Positions 42,246-50,435 of a stretch of DNA of 64,000 nucleotides are shown here, piece after piece. The stretch is from Anaerolineales bacterium (lineage in GTDB: Bacteria > Chloroflexota > Anaerolineae > 4572-78 > J111). The stretch is taken from contig JABTUK010000003.1 in NCBI GenBank assembly GCA_015075405.1, forward strand, positions 1,488,001 to 1,552,000. The letters run 5' to 3'. The first letter of the stretch is position 1, and each line of letters opens with the position of its first letter. Under the pieces are notes generated by a model. It searched no databases. It saw only the letters and a list, made by a program, of their open reading frames with translations, and had not been told where the DNA came from. The translations under genes and the position numbers were made by a program.

Positions 42246-44423
42246 ATGACTGCTATACCCAAAAATCCGCGCATTTTGATCATTGATCCAACGGACAATC
42301 CCACTTTAAAGGCCGGCTTGCAGCGACACTATGGCATGATGGTCAACCAGCAGACCAGTGGCCGGGCGGCCCTGGAGTTGCTGCGCCGGGTCAAGCCTGA
42401 CCTGATTGTGCTGAACGCCCATTTGAGTGACCTGCCGGCTGCGGCCCTGCTGGCCGAAATAAACGCCCAAAAATTGACCGCGCCGATCATCCTGGTGGGC
42501 GGTAACGGCGAGACGACGCGGGCTAACTTCGACGATAAAAAAATTGTCGGCTGGCTCAACCAGCCCTTTGAGCCGACCGAGCTGGCCGCGCTCATCCAAT
42601 CGGCGTTGGAGCGGCCTTTGCCCAACAGCGACCTGGTTTTGACCAAGCGGGCTGAATTGATCGAGGCCAACCAGCAGCTTACCAACCGGGTCCAGCAGAT
42701 GCAAACGCTGGCCGAAATCGGCCAGTCGGTCACTTCGCAGCTTGAGCTGGAGGAGGTGCTGCGCCGGGTGGCTAAGGCCGCCGTCAGCCTGACCCACGCC
42801 GACGAGAGCTATTTACTGCTGGTTGACGAGGCCAGCGGCAACCTCTATCTGCGGGCCGAGGCCAACCTGGGGGTGGAAGAGGTTAAGAATTTTTGGGTCA
42901 AGGTCAGCGACTCGATTGCCGGGCAGGTCGCCCGAACCGGCGAGCCGGTGATCATTTCCAGGGACAGCAGCAGTTTGAAGGTAAAAACCGGGCTGGTGGT
43001 CTATGCCCTGGTCAATGTGCCGGTCAAGGTCGGCCAAAAAGTGATTGGTGTGTTGGGGGTGGACAATCGCACCCAGCGCCGGACCTTTAGCCTCGAAGAC
43101 CAAATGCTGCTCTCCGCCCTGGCCGATTGGGCCGCCATTGCCATTCAAAACGCCCGGCTCTACGCCGCCACCAGCGCCCTGAGCCGTGATCTGGAACTGG
43201 TCAACGAGGTCAGCCGCCTGGTTTCGAGCACCCTCGATGTGGAGCAGATTCCGCGGCTGCTGGTCAAACACACCGCCGAGATTATTGGCGCGGAGTGCGG
43301 CTCGCTGGCCCTGCTGGATAAGGAGCGGGGCGGGGTGGTTTTTCAACTGGCCTACGACGGCGAGGGGAACGAACTGACCAGTTTGCGCAATTTTATTATG
43401 CCGCTGGGCGAGGGAATTGTCGGCCTGGTGGCCCAAACCGGCCTGCCCCACATCGTCAACAACGTCCAGAGCGACCCCGGCTGGTCGCCGGTGGCCGACC
43501 GGCTGACCGGCTTTGTGACCCACAAAATCATTGCCGTGCCGCTCATCGCCGAGGGCGAGGTGGTGGGGGTGATGGAACTGCTCAACAAAAAAGAGGGCAA
43601 TTTTGACCAGGGCGATTTGCAACTGCTGTCGCTGGTGGCGGCGGCGGCGGCCGGGGCGATTCAAAATGCCCGCCAGTATGATACCCTGCAAAAAACCAAC
43701 GAAGCCTTGCAGCGAGCGCAGGAACAGCGCATCGCCGCCGAGCGCTGGGCAGTGCTGGGCAAGGCTGCCGGCAGCCTGGCCCACCGGATTAATAACACCA
43801 CCACCCTGGTGCCGATTGCCGTGCAGCACCTGCGCGAACTGCTCCAGCCGGCCGAACTGCCGCCGGAGCTGCGCCAGGAAATCGAGACCAATTTAGAGCG
43901 GATCGAGCGCAACACCCGCTACACCGTTGATCTGGCCGTGGCCCTGCTGCGCCGTTTTCGCCAGCACCCGGCCAAAGCGCACAATGTCAACGAGTTGATC
44001 AACCGGGCCATTTCGCTGGTCGAGATACCCAAAAATATCAAGCTGGTCTGCCATCTTGACCCCAAGCTGCCGCCGGTAGACATCAGCGACCTGCTGGTGG
44101 ATGCCCTGATCGAACTGATCAGCAATGCCCTGCGGGTGATGGAAGTTGAAGGGGGCGTGCTACGGATTGCTTCCTTCAAAGCGGGCAGCCACATTGCTAT
44201 CCAGATCACCGACAGCGGGCCGGGCATTGCCGCTGAAAATTTGGACCAGGTCTTTGACCTGTTTTTTACCACCTATCCGCAAGGGCTGGGCTTTGGCCTG
44301 TGGTGGGTTAAAACGTTCTTGGAACAGCAGCACGGCCAGATTACGGTCGAAAGCCGCCCCAACGAGGGCACAACCTTCACCATCACTTTGCCGGGTAGTC
44401 CGGCTTCGTTGCCTTCGGCGTAA
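42246..44423 (+). CDS. Receiver, double GAF and histidine kinase protein
   Basis: The 725-residue protein has a receiver-like domain (about 10-122) in which the phospho-acceptor position is Asn (LIVLNAHLSDLP), so it is probably not phosphorylated. Two GAF domains (about 155-300 and 320-470) follow, then a short dimerisation helix with a candidate phospho-His in LAHRINN and an HATPase domain (about 600-720) with N-box LIELISNAL, ITDSGPGIA and GLGFGLWWVK. The kinase domain looks functional. The receiver may be a protein-interaction module. Cytoplasmic, no membrane helix. Ligand and cognate regulator are unknown. Confidence 0.9.
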   Translation: MTAIPKNPRILIIDPTDNPTLKAGLQRHYGMMVNQQTSGRAALELLRRVKPDLIVLNAHLSDLPAAALLAEINAQKLTAPIILVGGNGETTRANFDDKKIVGWLNQPFEPTELAALIQSALERPLPNSDLVLTKRAELIEANQQLTNRVQQMQTLAEIGQSVTSQLELEEVLRRVAKAAVSLTHADESYLLLVDEASGNLYLRAEANLGVEEVKNFWVKVSDSIAGQVARTGEPVIISRDSSSLKVKTGLVVYALVNVPVKVGQKVIGVLGVDNRTQRRTFSLEDQMLLSALADWAAIAIQNARLYAATSALSRDLELVNEVSRLVSSTLDVEQIPRLLVKHTAEIIGAECGSLALLDKERGGVVFQLAYDGEGNELTSLRNFIMPLGEGIVGLVAQTGLPHIVNNVQSDPGWSPVADRLTGFVTHKIIAVPLIAEGEVVGVMELLNKKEGNFDQGDLQLLSLVAAAAAGAIQNARQYDTLQKTNEALQRAQEQRIAAERWAVLGKAAGSLAHRINNTTTLVPIAVQHLRELLQPAELPPELRQEIETNLERIERNTRYTVDLAVALLRRFRQHPAKAHNVNELINRAISLVEIPKNIKLVCHLDPKLPPVDISDLLVDALIELISNALRVMEVEGGVLRIASFKAGSHIAIQITDSGPGIAAENLDQVFDLFFTTYPQGLGFGLWWVKTFLEQQHGQITVESRPNEGTTFTITLPGSPASLPSA

Positions 44424-44516
44424 AAATCGGGTAACATGGGAAGGTTGGAGGGCTGGATTGACGTAGGCTTATTTTTGTAAGCGGGTTGATATAAATTCAG
44501 TTTAGATTGAGAGATT

Positions 44517-46019
44517 ATGAGTTTAGATTATATTACACTTGCTGTAGAGTCAGATGAAAAAACAGATATAAAACGAACAGTCTCTTGTGGCGGTAAATCT
44601 GTAACGCAAAAAATATCAGCGCGAGAGTTGTTAAAACTTGATTATTTCGCAGACGAATTACAAAAATACACTCAAGCAAAAATAATAATCCTTGAGAATG
44701 ATCTAAGCTCAGCTCCAAGCACCGGAATAATTATTTTGTGCCAAATTAGTGGCGATTTGCCCGGTAATTTAGCTACATACTACCCTGACTTGCCAAGCTC
44801 CATGACCCAAAGAATTATGTTGATGTCTGGCTTTGGAAGAAATGAAAAAACAATCAATTGGGTTAATACATATGGTTTTGTTGGATCTATTGATGATACT
44901 ACCTATTCAAGATGGGTAAATGATCTCCCCAATCTACCGATGATTTATGGATTAACTACCGTTGCAGAAAAGATTGGTGCTTTAAGAAGCCATAGATTTG
45001 GGAATTATTGTCATTTCGGTCCTCCTTCATCAGATTTCCTCTCTACTTTAATCGAATATTTAGAAGCATATCACGAATTAATATTATCTCCATCTTCAAA
45101 ATTTACGGTTCCTAAAGTGGACCCACGTTGGCCGACGATATGGGAAATTGTTTATGAACGTAAAGATAGTCGAGATTTACGAGGGGTGGATTTAAGCGGG
45201 TGTGATTTAGACGGGGGATACTTTGAGTCTGCAAATTTACAAGATGCTAACTTAAGTTATAGCAATCTAGTGAGAGCACATTTTGAACAAGCTAACTTAC
45301 AGAATATCAATCTCAGTCATAGCAATTTAGAAGATGCCCTTTTGCAAGGGGCCGATTTATGTGGGGCCAATTTAATCGAAGCAAATCTGTCCGGTGTTTT
45401 TCTTCAAAAGGCCGATCTGAGAAAAGCTAACCTGGCAGGAGCTTGGTTGGGCGAAGCAATATTACGGGACACGAATATTGATGATACTACTAACCTTGAT
45501 GAAAGATGGCGGCTCGTATGGAGAATCGTCAACCAGATACAAAAAGATAAAAATTTATACGGGGTTAATCTAAGTTATGGTATACTCGCTGACACCGATT
45601 TGAGATATTATAACTTATGTGGAGCAGTCCTTGATGAGGCCAACCTAGCCAGGGCCAGTTTATTTGGTTCAGACCTCCGTCGTGCTCTTCTGACAAAAAC
45701 TTATTTAGCCCAGGCAAATCTGAGTACAGTCGACTTAAGTCAAGCTAAATTAAGGTTTACTAATTTAGATATGGCTGATTTAACGGATGCAAATCTCACA
45801 GACGCAATTTTATCAGATGTATATTTAACGGGGGCCAATTTAACAGGGGCTAACCTCACTGGGGCTTATTTGGGCTATGCCTCACTTCATGGCGCTAATT
45901 TAACAGAAACAAAATTATCAGGTATTACTCTCAATAAAGTGAAGTACGATTTACAAACAAAATGGCCTGTAGGTTTCAATCCTGAAAAAGCAGGGGCGAT
46001 TTTGGAGGTAGACGAATAA
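44517..46019 (+). CDS. Pentapeptide-repeat protein with unknown N-terminal domain
   Basis: The 500-residue protein has an N-terminal domain of about 200 residues that I do not recognise (MSLDYITLAVESDEKTDIKR ...). Two blocks of pentapeptide repeats follow, of type A-[DN]-L-x-x (about 225-325 and 350-480; LSGCDLDGG, ANLQDANLSYSNL, ANLTGANLTGAYLG), separated by a short linker. Pentapeptide repeats form a quadrilateral beta-helix and may mimic DNA or bind proteins. The gene is visibly more AT-rich than its neighbours, which suggests transfer. It is followed by an antitoxin relic. Function not assigned. Confidence 0.8.
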   Translation: MSLDYITLAVESDEKTDIKRTVSCGGKSVTQKISARELLKLDYFADELQKYTQAKIIILENDLSSAPSTGIIILCQISGDLPGNLATYYPDLPSSMTQRIMLMSGFGRNEKTINWVNTYGFVGSIDDTTYSRWVNDLPNLPMIYGLTTVAEKIGALRSHRFGNYCHFGPPSSDFLSTLIEYLEAYHELILSPSSKFTVPKVDPRWPTIWEIVYERKDSRDLRGVDLSGCDLDGGYFESANLQDANLSYSNLVRAHFEQANLQNINLSHSNLEDALLQGADLCGANLIEANLSGVFLQKADLRKANLAGAWLGEAILRDTNIDDTTNLDERWRLVWRIVNQIQKDKNLYGVNLSYGILADTDLRYYNLCGAVLDEANLARASLFGSDLRRALLTKTYLAQANLSTVDLSQAKLRFTNLDMADLTDANLTDAILSDVYLTGANLTGANLTGAYLGYASLHGANLTETKLSGITLNKVKYDLQTKWPVGFNPEKAGAILEVDE

Positions 46020-46033
46020 GAGGTTTTGTGTAG

Positions 46034-46186
46034 ATAGATCTGGTCGGTGGCGGTAATTATCAGACGTTGATCAATGAGGCTTTGAAGGAATACATCCGGC
46101 ATCACCAGGAATCTGTTGAAGAAGTCGTGCGGTGAGTTGTCCGTGAAGAGTTACAAAATATGATGGAGCTACAAAAAGCGGTGTAA
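46034..46186 (+). pseudogene. Relic of a BrnA/CopG-like antitoxin
   Basis: Downstream of the pentapeptide gene one frame reads IDLVGGGNYQTLINEALKEY, then IRHHQESVEEVVR, a TGA at 46133-46135, and VVREELQNMMELQKAV ending at 46184-46186. This is the C-terminal pattern of BrnA-type antitoxins (G-x-Y-Q-T-L-I-N-x-A-L-x-x-Y). Neither a start nor the N-terminal half exists and the internal TGA interrupts it. Confidence 0.55.
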
Positions 46187-46234
46187 GTAACGTTCAACTA
46201 TTATGATTATGGCAAAATTATCAGAGGTATTAAG

Positions 46235-46465
46235 ATGTTAACTGAGACTCAAGCCTTAGAAAAAATTGTTCTTCAAGCCCAACAACTTTCGCCGGAGTAT
46301 CGTTTGCGGCTCATTCAGCGTATTACCGATACACTCATTCTGTCTTTCCCTCGACAATCAAAGCCGCTACAGTTTGGAAAATATAAAAGCGGCAAAATGT
46401 CTACGTTAGAAGATTTTGCTATAGCTGAATGGCGACCAACAGACAAGGAACTCGATGGCGAATAA
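46235..46465 (+). CDS. Antitoxin-like small protein of a PIN module
   Basis: The 76-residue protein starts with a helical region (MLTETQALEKIVLQAQQLSP) that could form a dimer and ends with a short tail, AIAEWRPTDKELDGE. It overlaps the PIN gene by 11 nt, the usual arrangement for an antitoxin and its toxin. The sequence is not similar to RHH or AbrB motifs that I can recognise. The pairing rests on position and size. Probably neutralises the PIN protein. Confidence 0.65.
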   Translation: MLTETQALEKIVLQAQQLSPEYRLRLIQRITDTLILSFPRQSKPLQFGKYKSGKMSTLEDFAIAEWRPTDKELDGE

Positions 46466-46865
46466 GTATGTTTTGGACACACATGCCTTGATATGGTATT
46501 TGGAAGGCAATCGGAATTTAGGCCGGCAGGCTAAAGCAGCAATGGAAGCCACCGATAGTGAAATGGTTTTGCCTCTTATTGCTTTGGCCGAGGCAACCTA
46601 CCTCATTGAAAAAGGGCGTGTCGGTATTCCAACTGTATCAGATTTGCTAACCGATGTGAGTAATGATGACCGAATTGAGGTTCATCAACTTACTTGGGAA
46701 GTATTTGAGCGAAGTTTGACCCCTGAAGGGTTGCAAATTCCCGAATTACACGATAGATTTATCGTAAGCACTGGTCTCCATTTGCAGGATTTAGGCCATA
46801 CAGTGGCAATACTCACGAAAGACAAATCTATTACTGATGCCAGAGTTTTACCTGTCATTTGGTAG
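46455..46865 (+). CDS. PIN-domain toxin (VapC-like)
   Basis: The 136-residue protein has the PIN fold acidic residues in KYVLDTHALIWYLEGN (first Asp), LIALAEATYLIE (Glu) and IPELHDRFIVST (Asp). PIN toxins are metal-dependent RNases that cleave RNAs when the antitoxin is lost. The final Asp is in the place of the third or fourth acid, and ILTKDKSI could give the other. The gene is overlapped by its putative antitoxin. It appears intact; activity is inference. Confidence 0.82.
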   Translation: MANKYVLDTHALIWYLEGNRNLGRQAKAAMEATDSEMVLPLIALAEATYLIEKGRVGIPTVSDLLTDVSNDDRIEVHQLTWEVFERSLTPEGLQIPELHDRFIVSTGLHLQDLGHTVAILTKDKSITDARVLPVIW

Positions 46866-46918
46866 TATTGGTGGGCAAAAAGTGGTCTAACCAGCTCATC
46901 TTGCTGACACCCAGACTC

Positions 46919-47161
46919 ATGGTCACAACATTCTTAGAAGAAAAAAATATCGGCCACTTGCTCGAGGCCACGGTAAACTTTATTAAACTGCCCCTGACCA
47001 AAATGTGGTTGGACTACGACCCAGAAGCAGATGCGCTCCACCTTCATTTTGAAGAAAAACCGACCTCAACCCACAGCGAAATGCGAGATGACGGGATTAT
47101 TCTTGATTACAGGGACGATGTTTTGGTGGGGCTAACAATTCTTGAAGCATCCCATCGGTAA
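46919..47161 (+). CDS. DUF2283 domain protein
   Basis: The start at 46919 (MVTTFLEEKNIGHLLEATVN) is chosen over an earlier frame-extension at 46859, which would overlap the PIN gene. The last 52 residues are a DUF2283 domain: WLDYDPEADALHLHFEEKP, then EMRDDGIILDYRDDVLVGLT and ILEASHR. This family often belongs to small defence or toxin-antitoxin pairs with a DUF4258 partner, which I do not see here. The role is unknown; no strong ribosome site is visible. Confidence 0.7.
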   Translation: MVTTFLEEKNIGHLLEATVNFIKLPLTKMWLDYDPEADALHLHFEEKPTSTHSEMRDDGIILDYRDDVLVGLTILEASHR

Positions 47162-47211
47162 GTCTGTTCTTATGGGATGTTTTTCTGTACAGCAATTAAG
47201 AGGAACCAAAG

Positions 47212-47709
47212 ATGCGTAAACGAGTTTTAGTTGTAGATGACGTACCCGATTGGCGGGCGACGCTGCAAGCCATTTTAAGAAATGAATTTGAAGTCAAAAC
47301 GGTAGACAGCTACCAGGCCGCGATGGAAGTCGTCCGCGAGCGCTCGGCGGAGTTGGTGATTGTGGATTTGCGGCTCAGCCCGACCAACGAGGAAGACCGG
47401 CAGGGTATGGAACTACTCCGGCAGTTGGCCGAGCACCGCATCAACGCCATCGTGCTGACTGGCTACCCGGAGAAAGAACTGCGCGAAGAGGCCGAAGAAA
47501 AGTACAAAACCTTTGCCTTTATTGACAAAAGCGCCCTGGCCGAAAATGTGCAGCGCCTGCGCGAGGTGGTGCGCGAAGCCTTTAACCTGCTGGAACTCAA
47601 AGAAAAGGCCAAAACGCGGGCCATTCAGGCCGCCAGCGCCTTGCAAACCGTCACCTTCCCCGAAGAATTATCGAGCTGGCCGCTGCGCAAATACCGGAAC
47701 GATAAATGA
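47212..47709 (+). CDS. Response regulator receiver protein
   Basis: The 165-residue protein has a receiver domain with VVDDVPDW, the acceptor Asp in LVIVDLRLSP (about 52), Thr in IVLTGYPEKE and Lys in FIDKSAL. After the domain a helical region of about 40 residues (LLELKEKAKTRAIQAASALQ) has no DNA-binding motif. A ribosome site AAGAGGAA precedes the ATG by 7 nt. Its stop overlaps the next gene (ATGA), so it is co-translated with a membrane protein. Output is unknown. Confidence 0.88.
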   Translation: MRKRVLVVDDVPDWRATLQAILRNEFEVKTVDSYQAAMEVVRERSAELVIVDLRLSPTNEEDRQGMELLRQLAEHRINAIVLTGYPEKELREEAEEKYKTFAFIDKSALAENVQRLREVVREAFNLLELKEKAKTRAIQAASALQTVTFPEELSSWPLRKYRNDK

Positions 47710-48446
47710 GCCTCAGCTTCAACCTGGAAAGCATCATCCTGCTGCTCTTCTTCATCGCGCCGGGCTTTCTCTTTACCCGCACCTACACCGCTTACCGCCC
47801 GCGCTACTATCGCACCCCTGATGCTTTTGAACAGGCTGTGCTGGCCGTGGTCGGCAGCGCCATTATCCACGGCACCATTTTGACCGGCATTGCCCTGGGG
47901 TTGACCGTTTTTTGGCTGGCGCGCGGCGAAATGCTGTATGTCTGGGACATCATCGGCCCGCCGATGCCGTTTTATCGCTATCCGCTGCCGGTGCTGGCCT
48001 TTATCATTTTTATAGCGATTCTTTATTTGGGCATCAGCCTGATCCTGGCCCGCCGTTTTGCCACCTTTTTGGGCTTTCGCACCGCCGCCAACCGGCCGCG
48101 CTGGTGGAAGTTTCTGCTGGATGAAGACCCGCCGGAGCCGTTCTTGCTGTGGCACACCATCCTCCAGGTCGAGCCGCTCAAACTCAATCTCATTCCGCCC
48201 CATCTCTTTATCCAGATGCGCAACGGCGAAGTTTTTGAAGGCGACCTGCACAGCATGCGCCTGGTCGGCGATGAAGAAAATACGGTTGAATTGGCCCTGC
48301 GCAACGTCCTCCATCGCCCTGTTCCCCCTGCGGCCAAAAGCAAAACCCACACCCTCGCCTCAGATTTGCAACCTCTCCCCAATCAAGTTATCCTACTGAA
48401 ATCTACCGATATTTTGTGGTTAACCCGCAACGATATCCCAAGATGA
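47706..48446 (+). CDS. DUF6338-like membrane protein
   Basis: The 246-residue protein starts with the ATGA overlap of the preceding response regulator. It has two or three membrane helices (about 8-24, 45-66 and 95-115), the first with FIAPGFLFTRTYTAYRPRYY, which recalls DUF6338. A soluble C-terminal part (about 140-246) has short beta strands (LNLIPPHLFIQMRNGEVFEG). Coupling to a receiver protein suggests that the two work together at the membrane. Function unknown. Confidence 0.65.
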   Translation: MSLSFNLESIILLLFFIAPGFLFTRTYTAYRPRYYRTPDAFEQAVLAVVGSAIIHGTILTGIALGLTVFWLARGEMLYVWDIIGPPMPFYRYPLPVLAFIIFIAILYLGISLILARRFATFLGFRTAANRPRWWKFLLDEDPPEPFLLWHTILQVEPLKLNLIPPHLFIQMRNGEVFEGDLHSMRLVGDEENTVELALRNVLHRPVPPAAKSKTHTLASDLQPLPNQVILLKSTDILWLTRNDIPR

Positions 48447-48520
48447 GTAGCAAAGTAGCCAGTAGTCAGATGTCAGATAATCTTTTCTGACTACTGACAT
48501 CTGACTACTGACATCTGATC
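48447..48520. repeat. GTAGTCAG / CTGACTAC hairpin repeat
   Basis: AGTAGCAAAGTAGCCAGTAG... on the left is answered by CTGACTACTGACATCTGACT... on the right. It fills the 91-bp gap between the DUF6338-like gene and rnz. Confidence 0.7.
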
Positions 48521-48537
48521 AAGGAACAAACCTATTC

Positions 48538-49458
48538 ATGTTTGAATTGATTTTCCTGGGGACTTCTGCTTCTGCGCCTTCAGTTCATCGCGGACTCTCG
48601 GCCAATGCGGTGCTGTACAAAGAGTATCGCTTTTTGATTGACTGCGGCGAGGGCACACAGCGCCAGATTTTACAGAGCAGCCTGGGCTTCAAGCGCCTCA
48701 ACAAAATATTGCTCACCCACGGCCACCTGGACCACATTTTGGGACTGGGCGGCCTGGTTTCGACCTTTAGCCGGTGGGAAGCTATGGAAAAGCTGGAAAT
48801 TTACGGCGGCCACTGGACCCTGGAGCGGGTCAAAGATTTGCTGCTGAAAGTGGTCCTGCGCGGCGAAAAACTGCCCATCAAGCTGGAATTTGTGCCGCTG
48901 CAACCGGGCCTGATTATGGAGGACAATACCTTTCAACTCAGCGCCTTTCCGGTGGTTCATCGCGGCGCGGATTGTTTTGGCTTTGTCTTTGAGGAAAAGT
49001 CGCGCCGGCCCTTTTTGAACGAGAAAGCGGAGGCGCTGGGCATTCCTTTTGGCCCGGAACGCCGCCAACTGGTGGACGGCCAGGCCATCACCCTGCCTGA
49101 TGGCCGCCCCATTCGCCCCGACGATGTGCTTGGCCCGGAAATTCCCGGCGCTAAACTGGTCTTTGTCGGCGATGCCGGGCGTACCGATAATCTGCTCGAA
49201 GTCGCCCACCACGCCGATGCGCTGGTGATTGAAGCCACCTATTTAAACGAAGATGCCGAGATGGCCCGCCAATTCAGCCACCTGACTGCTGCTCAAGCGG
49301 CTCATCTGGCCCGCGAGGCCGGGGTGCAGCAGCTCTACCTGACCCACATCTCCCGCCGCTACCGCGAGCAGGACGTGCTCGACGAAGCGCGGGCCATCTT
49401 TCCTCAGACCATTGTCGCCAGGGATTTTGACCGGGTCAAGGTGGTGAAAGACAAGTAA
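48538..49458 (+). CDS. rnz: Ribonuclease Z
   Basis: The enzyme cuts tRNA 3' trailers. The metallo-beta-lactamase motif H-x-H-x-D-H is in LTHGHLDHILGLGGL, the Asp in VFVGDAGRTDN, and the final His residues in LVIEATYLNEDAE and YLTHISRRY. The N-terminus FLGTSASAPSVHRGLSA is typical of the family. Length (306) fits the bacterial short form. It is followed by the restriction-modification genes with only a small gap, so the pair may have inserted after it. Cytoplasmic. Confidence 0.93.
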   Translation: MFELIFLGTSASAPSVHRGLSANAVLYKEYRFLIDCGEGTQRQILQSSLGFKRLNKILLTHGHLDHILGLGGLVSTFSRWEAMEKLEIYGGHWTLERVKDLLLKVVLRGEKLPIKLEFVPLQPGLIMEDNTFQLSAFPVVHRGADCFGFVFEEKSRRPFLNEKAEALGIPFGPERRQLVDGQAITLPDGRPIRPDDVLGPEIPGAKLVFVGDAGRTDNLLEVAHHADALVIEATYLNEDAEMARQFSHLTAAQAAHLAREAGVQQLYLTHISRRYREQDVLDEARAIFPQTIVARDFDRVKVVKDK

Positions 49459-49469
49459 TACCTGTCCCA

Positions 49470-50435
49470 ATGAGAGTAGAAATGTCCAATTTCGCCCAAC
49501 CGGATTTCTTTAATTGGTATCTTGAACTTCCTATGGTCGAGCTTGAGTGGGAGTTTGGGGTAAGTGACTCTCTCGCCCCGGCTGATATTGAATTTCTCAT
49601 CAATCCTCGCCGGTTGCGAGGGAGTGATTTCTTGATGCGTTGGGCGCAAGGACGGTGGTCAGAAGAAATTGTGATGCGTGCCCTTGATCAAACCAGCAAA
49701 TTCGGAGTTGTTCCTTATGGACCATCCACGGTTGCGCCGGAGGACCCTACCGCGCTTGAAGTATTCTTTGAGAAAATGGATGTGATCGCTCTGGAAGGTA
49801 AGCGTCCAGACCTGCTGTTGTATGATAAGGCCACTTTTGAGTGGGTTAAAGATGAGTTAGAGAGTCGCTTGGGAAGTGTTGAAAAAATGGCTGAAACATC
49901 CTCGGCTGCGTTAAAAGATATAATTGCCAAAGCGCGAGCCGCCTTCGAGATTGAAAACAGTTTGTGGGTCACAGAAAAGATGCCCGGATTTGGCAAACCT
50001 TTTTCGCGTTACACGCGGGGTAAAAACAAGGGGCGGTTAAAACCAGCCGGTATTATCCCAACAATCATTGTGAAAGAAGAAGATATTCCACGTTTGCAGC
50101 TATGGGAAGCCGCCTATGGTATCCCCATTTACGTGGTTCACATTTTTTATGATCGAGGGTACTTTATCAAATTCAGCGATATATTAGCCTTGCTCAGTTC
50201 CGGTGAATTGGCGATGGAAACTCAGCGTTTTTCCAATCCCGATGGCACAGCCGCCACGCCTAAACAAATTGTCAAAGTCCCCTACATCTTATGCAAGGAG
50301 TTTGGTACAGTTTCCGGGCCACAGTTGCTACCCAGGACATTTGTGGATAAAAACGGCAAAGTGATGACCTATGTCACTTTCTCGGGCGGTCAGGTTCATT
50401 TATCTCCTACTGTTTTTGAGGAATGGACTACTTGA
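49470..50435 (+). CDS. AccI-family type II restriction endonuclease
   Basis: The 321-residue protein lies directly upstream of a DNA adenine methyltransferase and overlaps it by 13 nt. Its sequence agrees with the AccI-type restriction enzyme family: the N-terminal FFNWYLELPMVELEW, the region RPDLLLYDKATFEWV (candidate PD-[DE]xK-like metal site near residue 112) and an internal IIPTIIVKEEDIPRLQLWEA. AccI-like enzymes cut GTMKAC. Recognition sequence and activity here are not established. The start could also be at 49482 (MSNFAQPDFF). Confidence 0.7.
   Translation: MRVEMSNFAQPDFFNWYLELPMVELEWEFGVSDSLAPADIEFLINPRRLRGSDFLMRWAQGRWSEEIVMRALDQTSKFGVVPYGPSTVAPEDPTALEVFFEKMDVIALEGKRPDLLLYDKATFEWVKDELESRLGSVEKMAETSSAALKDIIAKARAAFEIENSLWVTEKMPGFGKPFSRYTRGKNKGRLKPAGIIPTIIVKEEDIPRLQLWEAAYGIPIYVVHIFYDRGYFIKFSDILALLSSGELAMETQRFSNPDGTAATPKQIVKVPYILCKEFGTVSGPQLLPRTFVDKNGKVMTYVTFSGGQVHLSPTVFEEWTT

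Noticed and set aside
42813..43829. Long minus-strand frame of 338 codons
   Set aside because: It is antisense to the GAF kinase gene, has unnatural Gln/His-rich composition, and reflects GC-rich third positions.
46859..46918. Longer N-terminus of the DUF2283 protein
   Set aside because: It overlaps the PIN gene end and is not part of the family; 46919 gives a family-like start.
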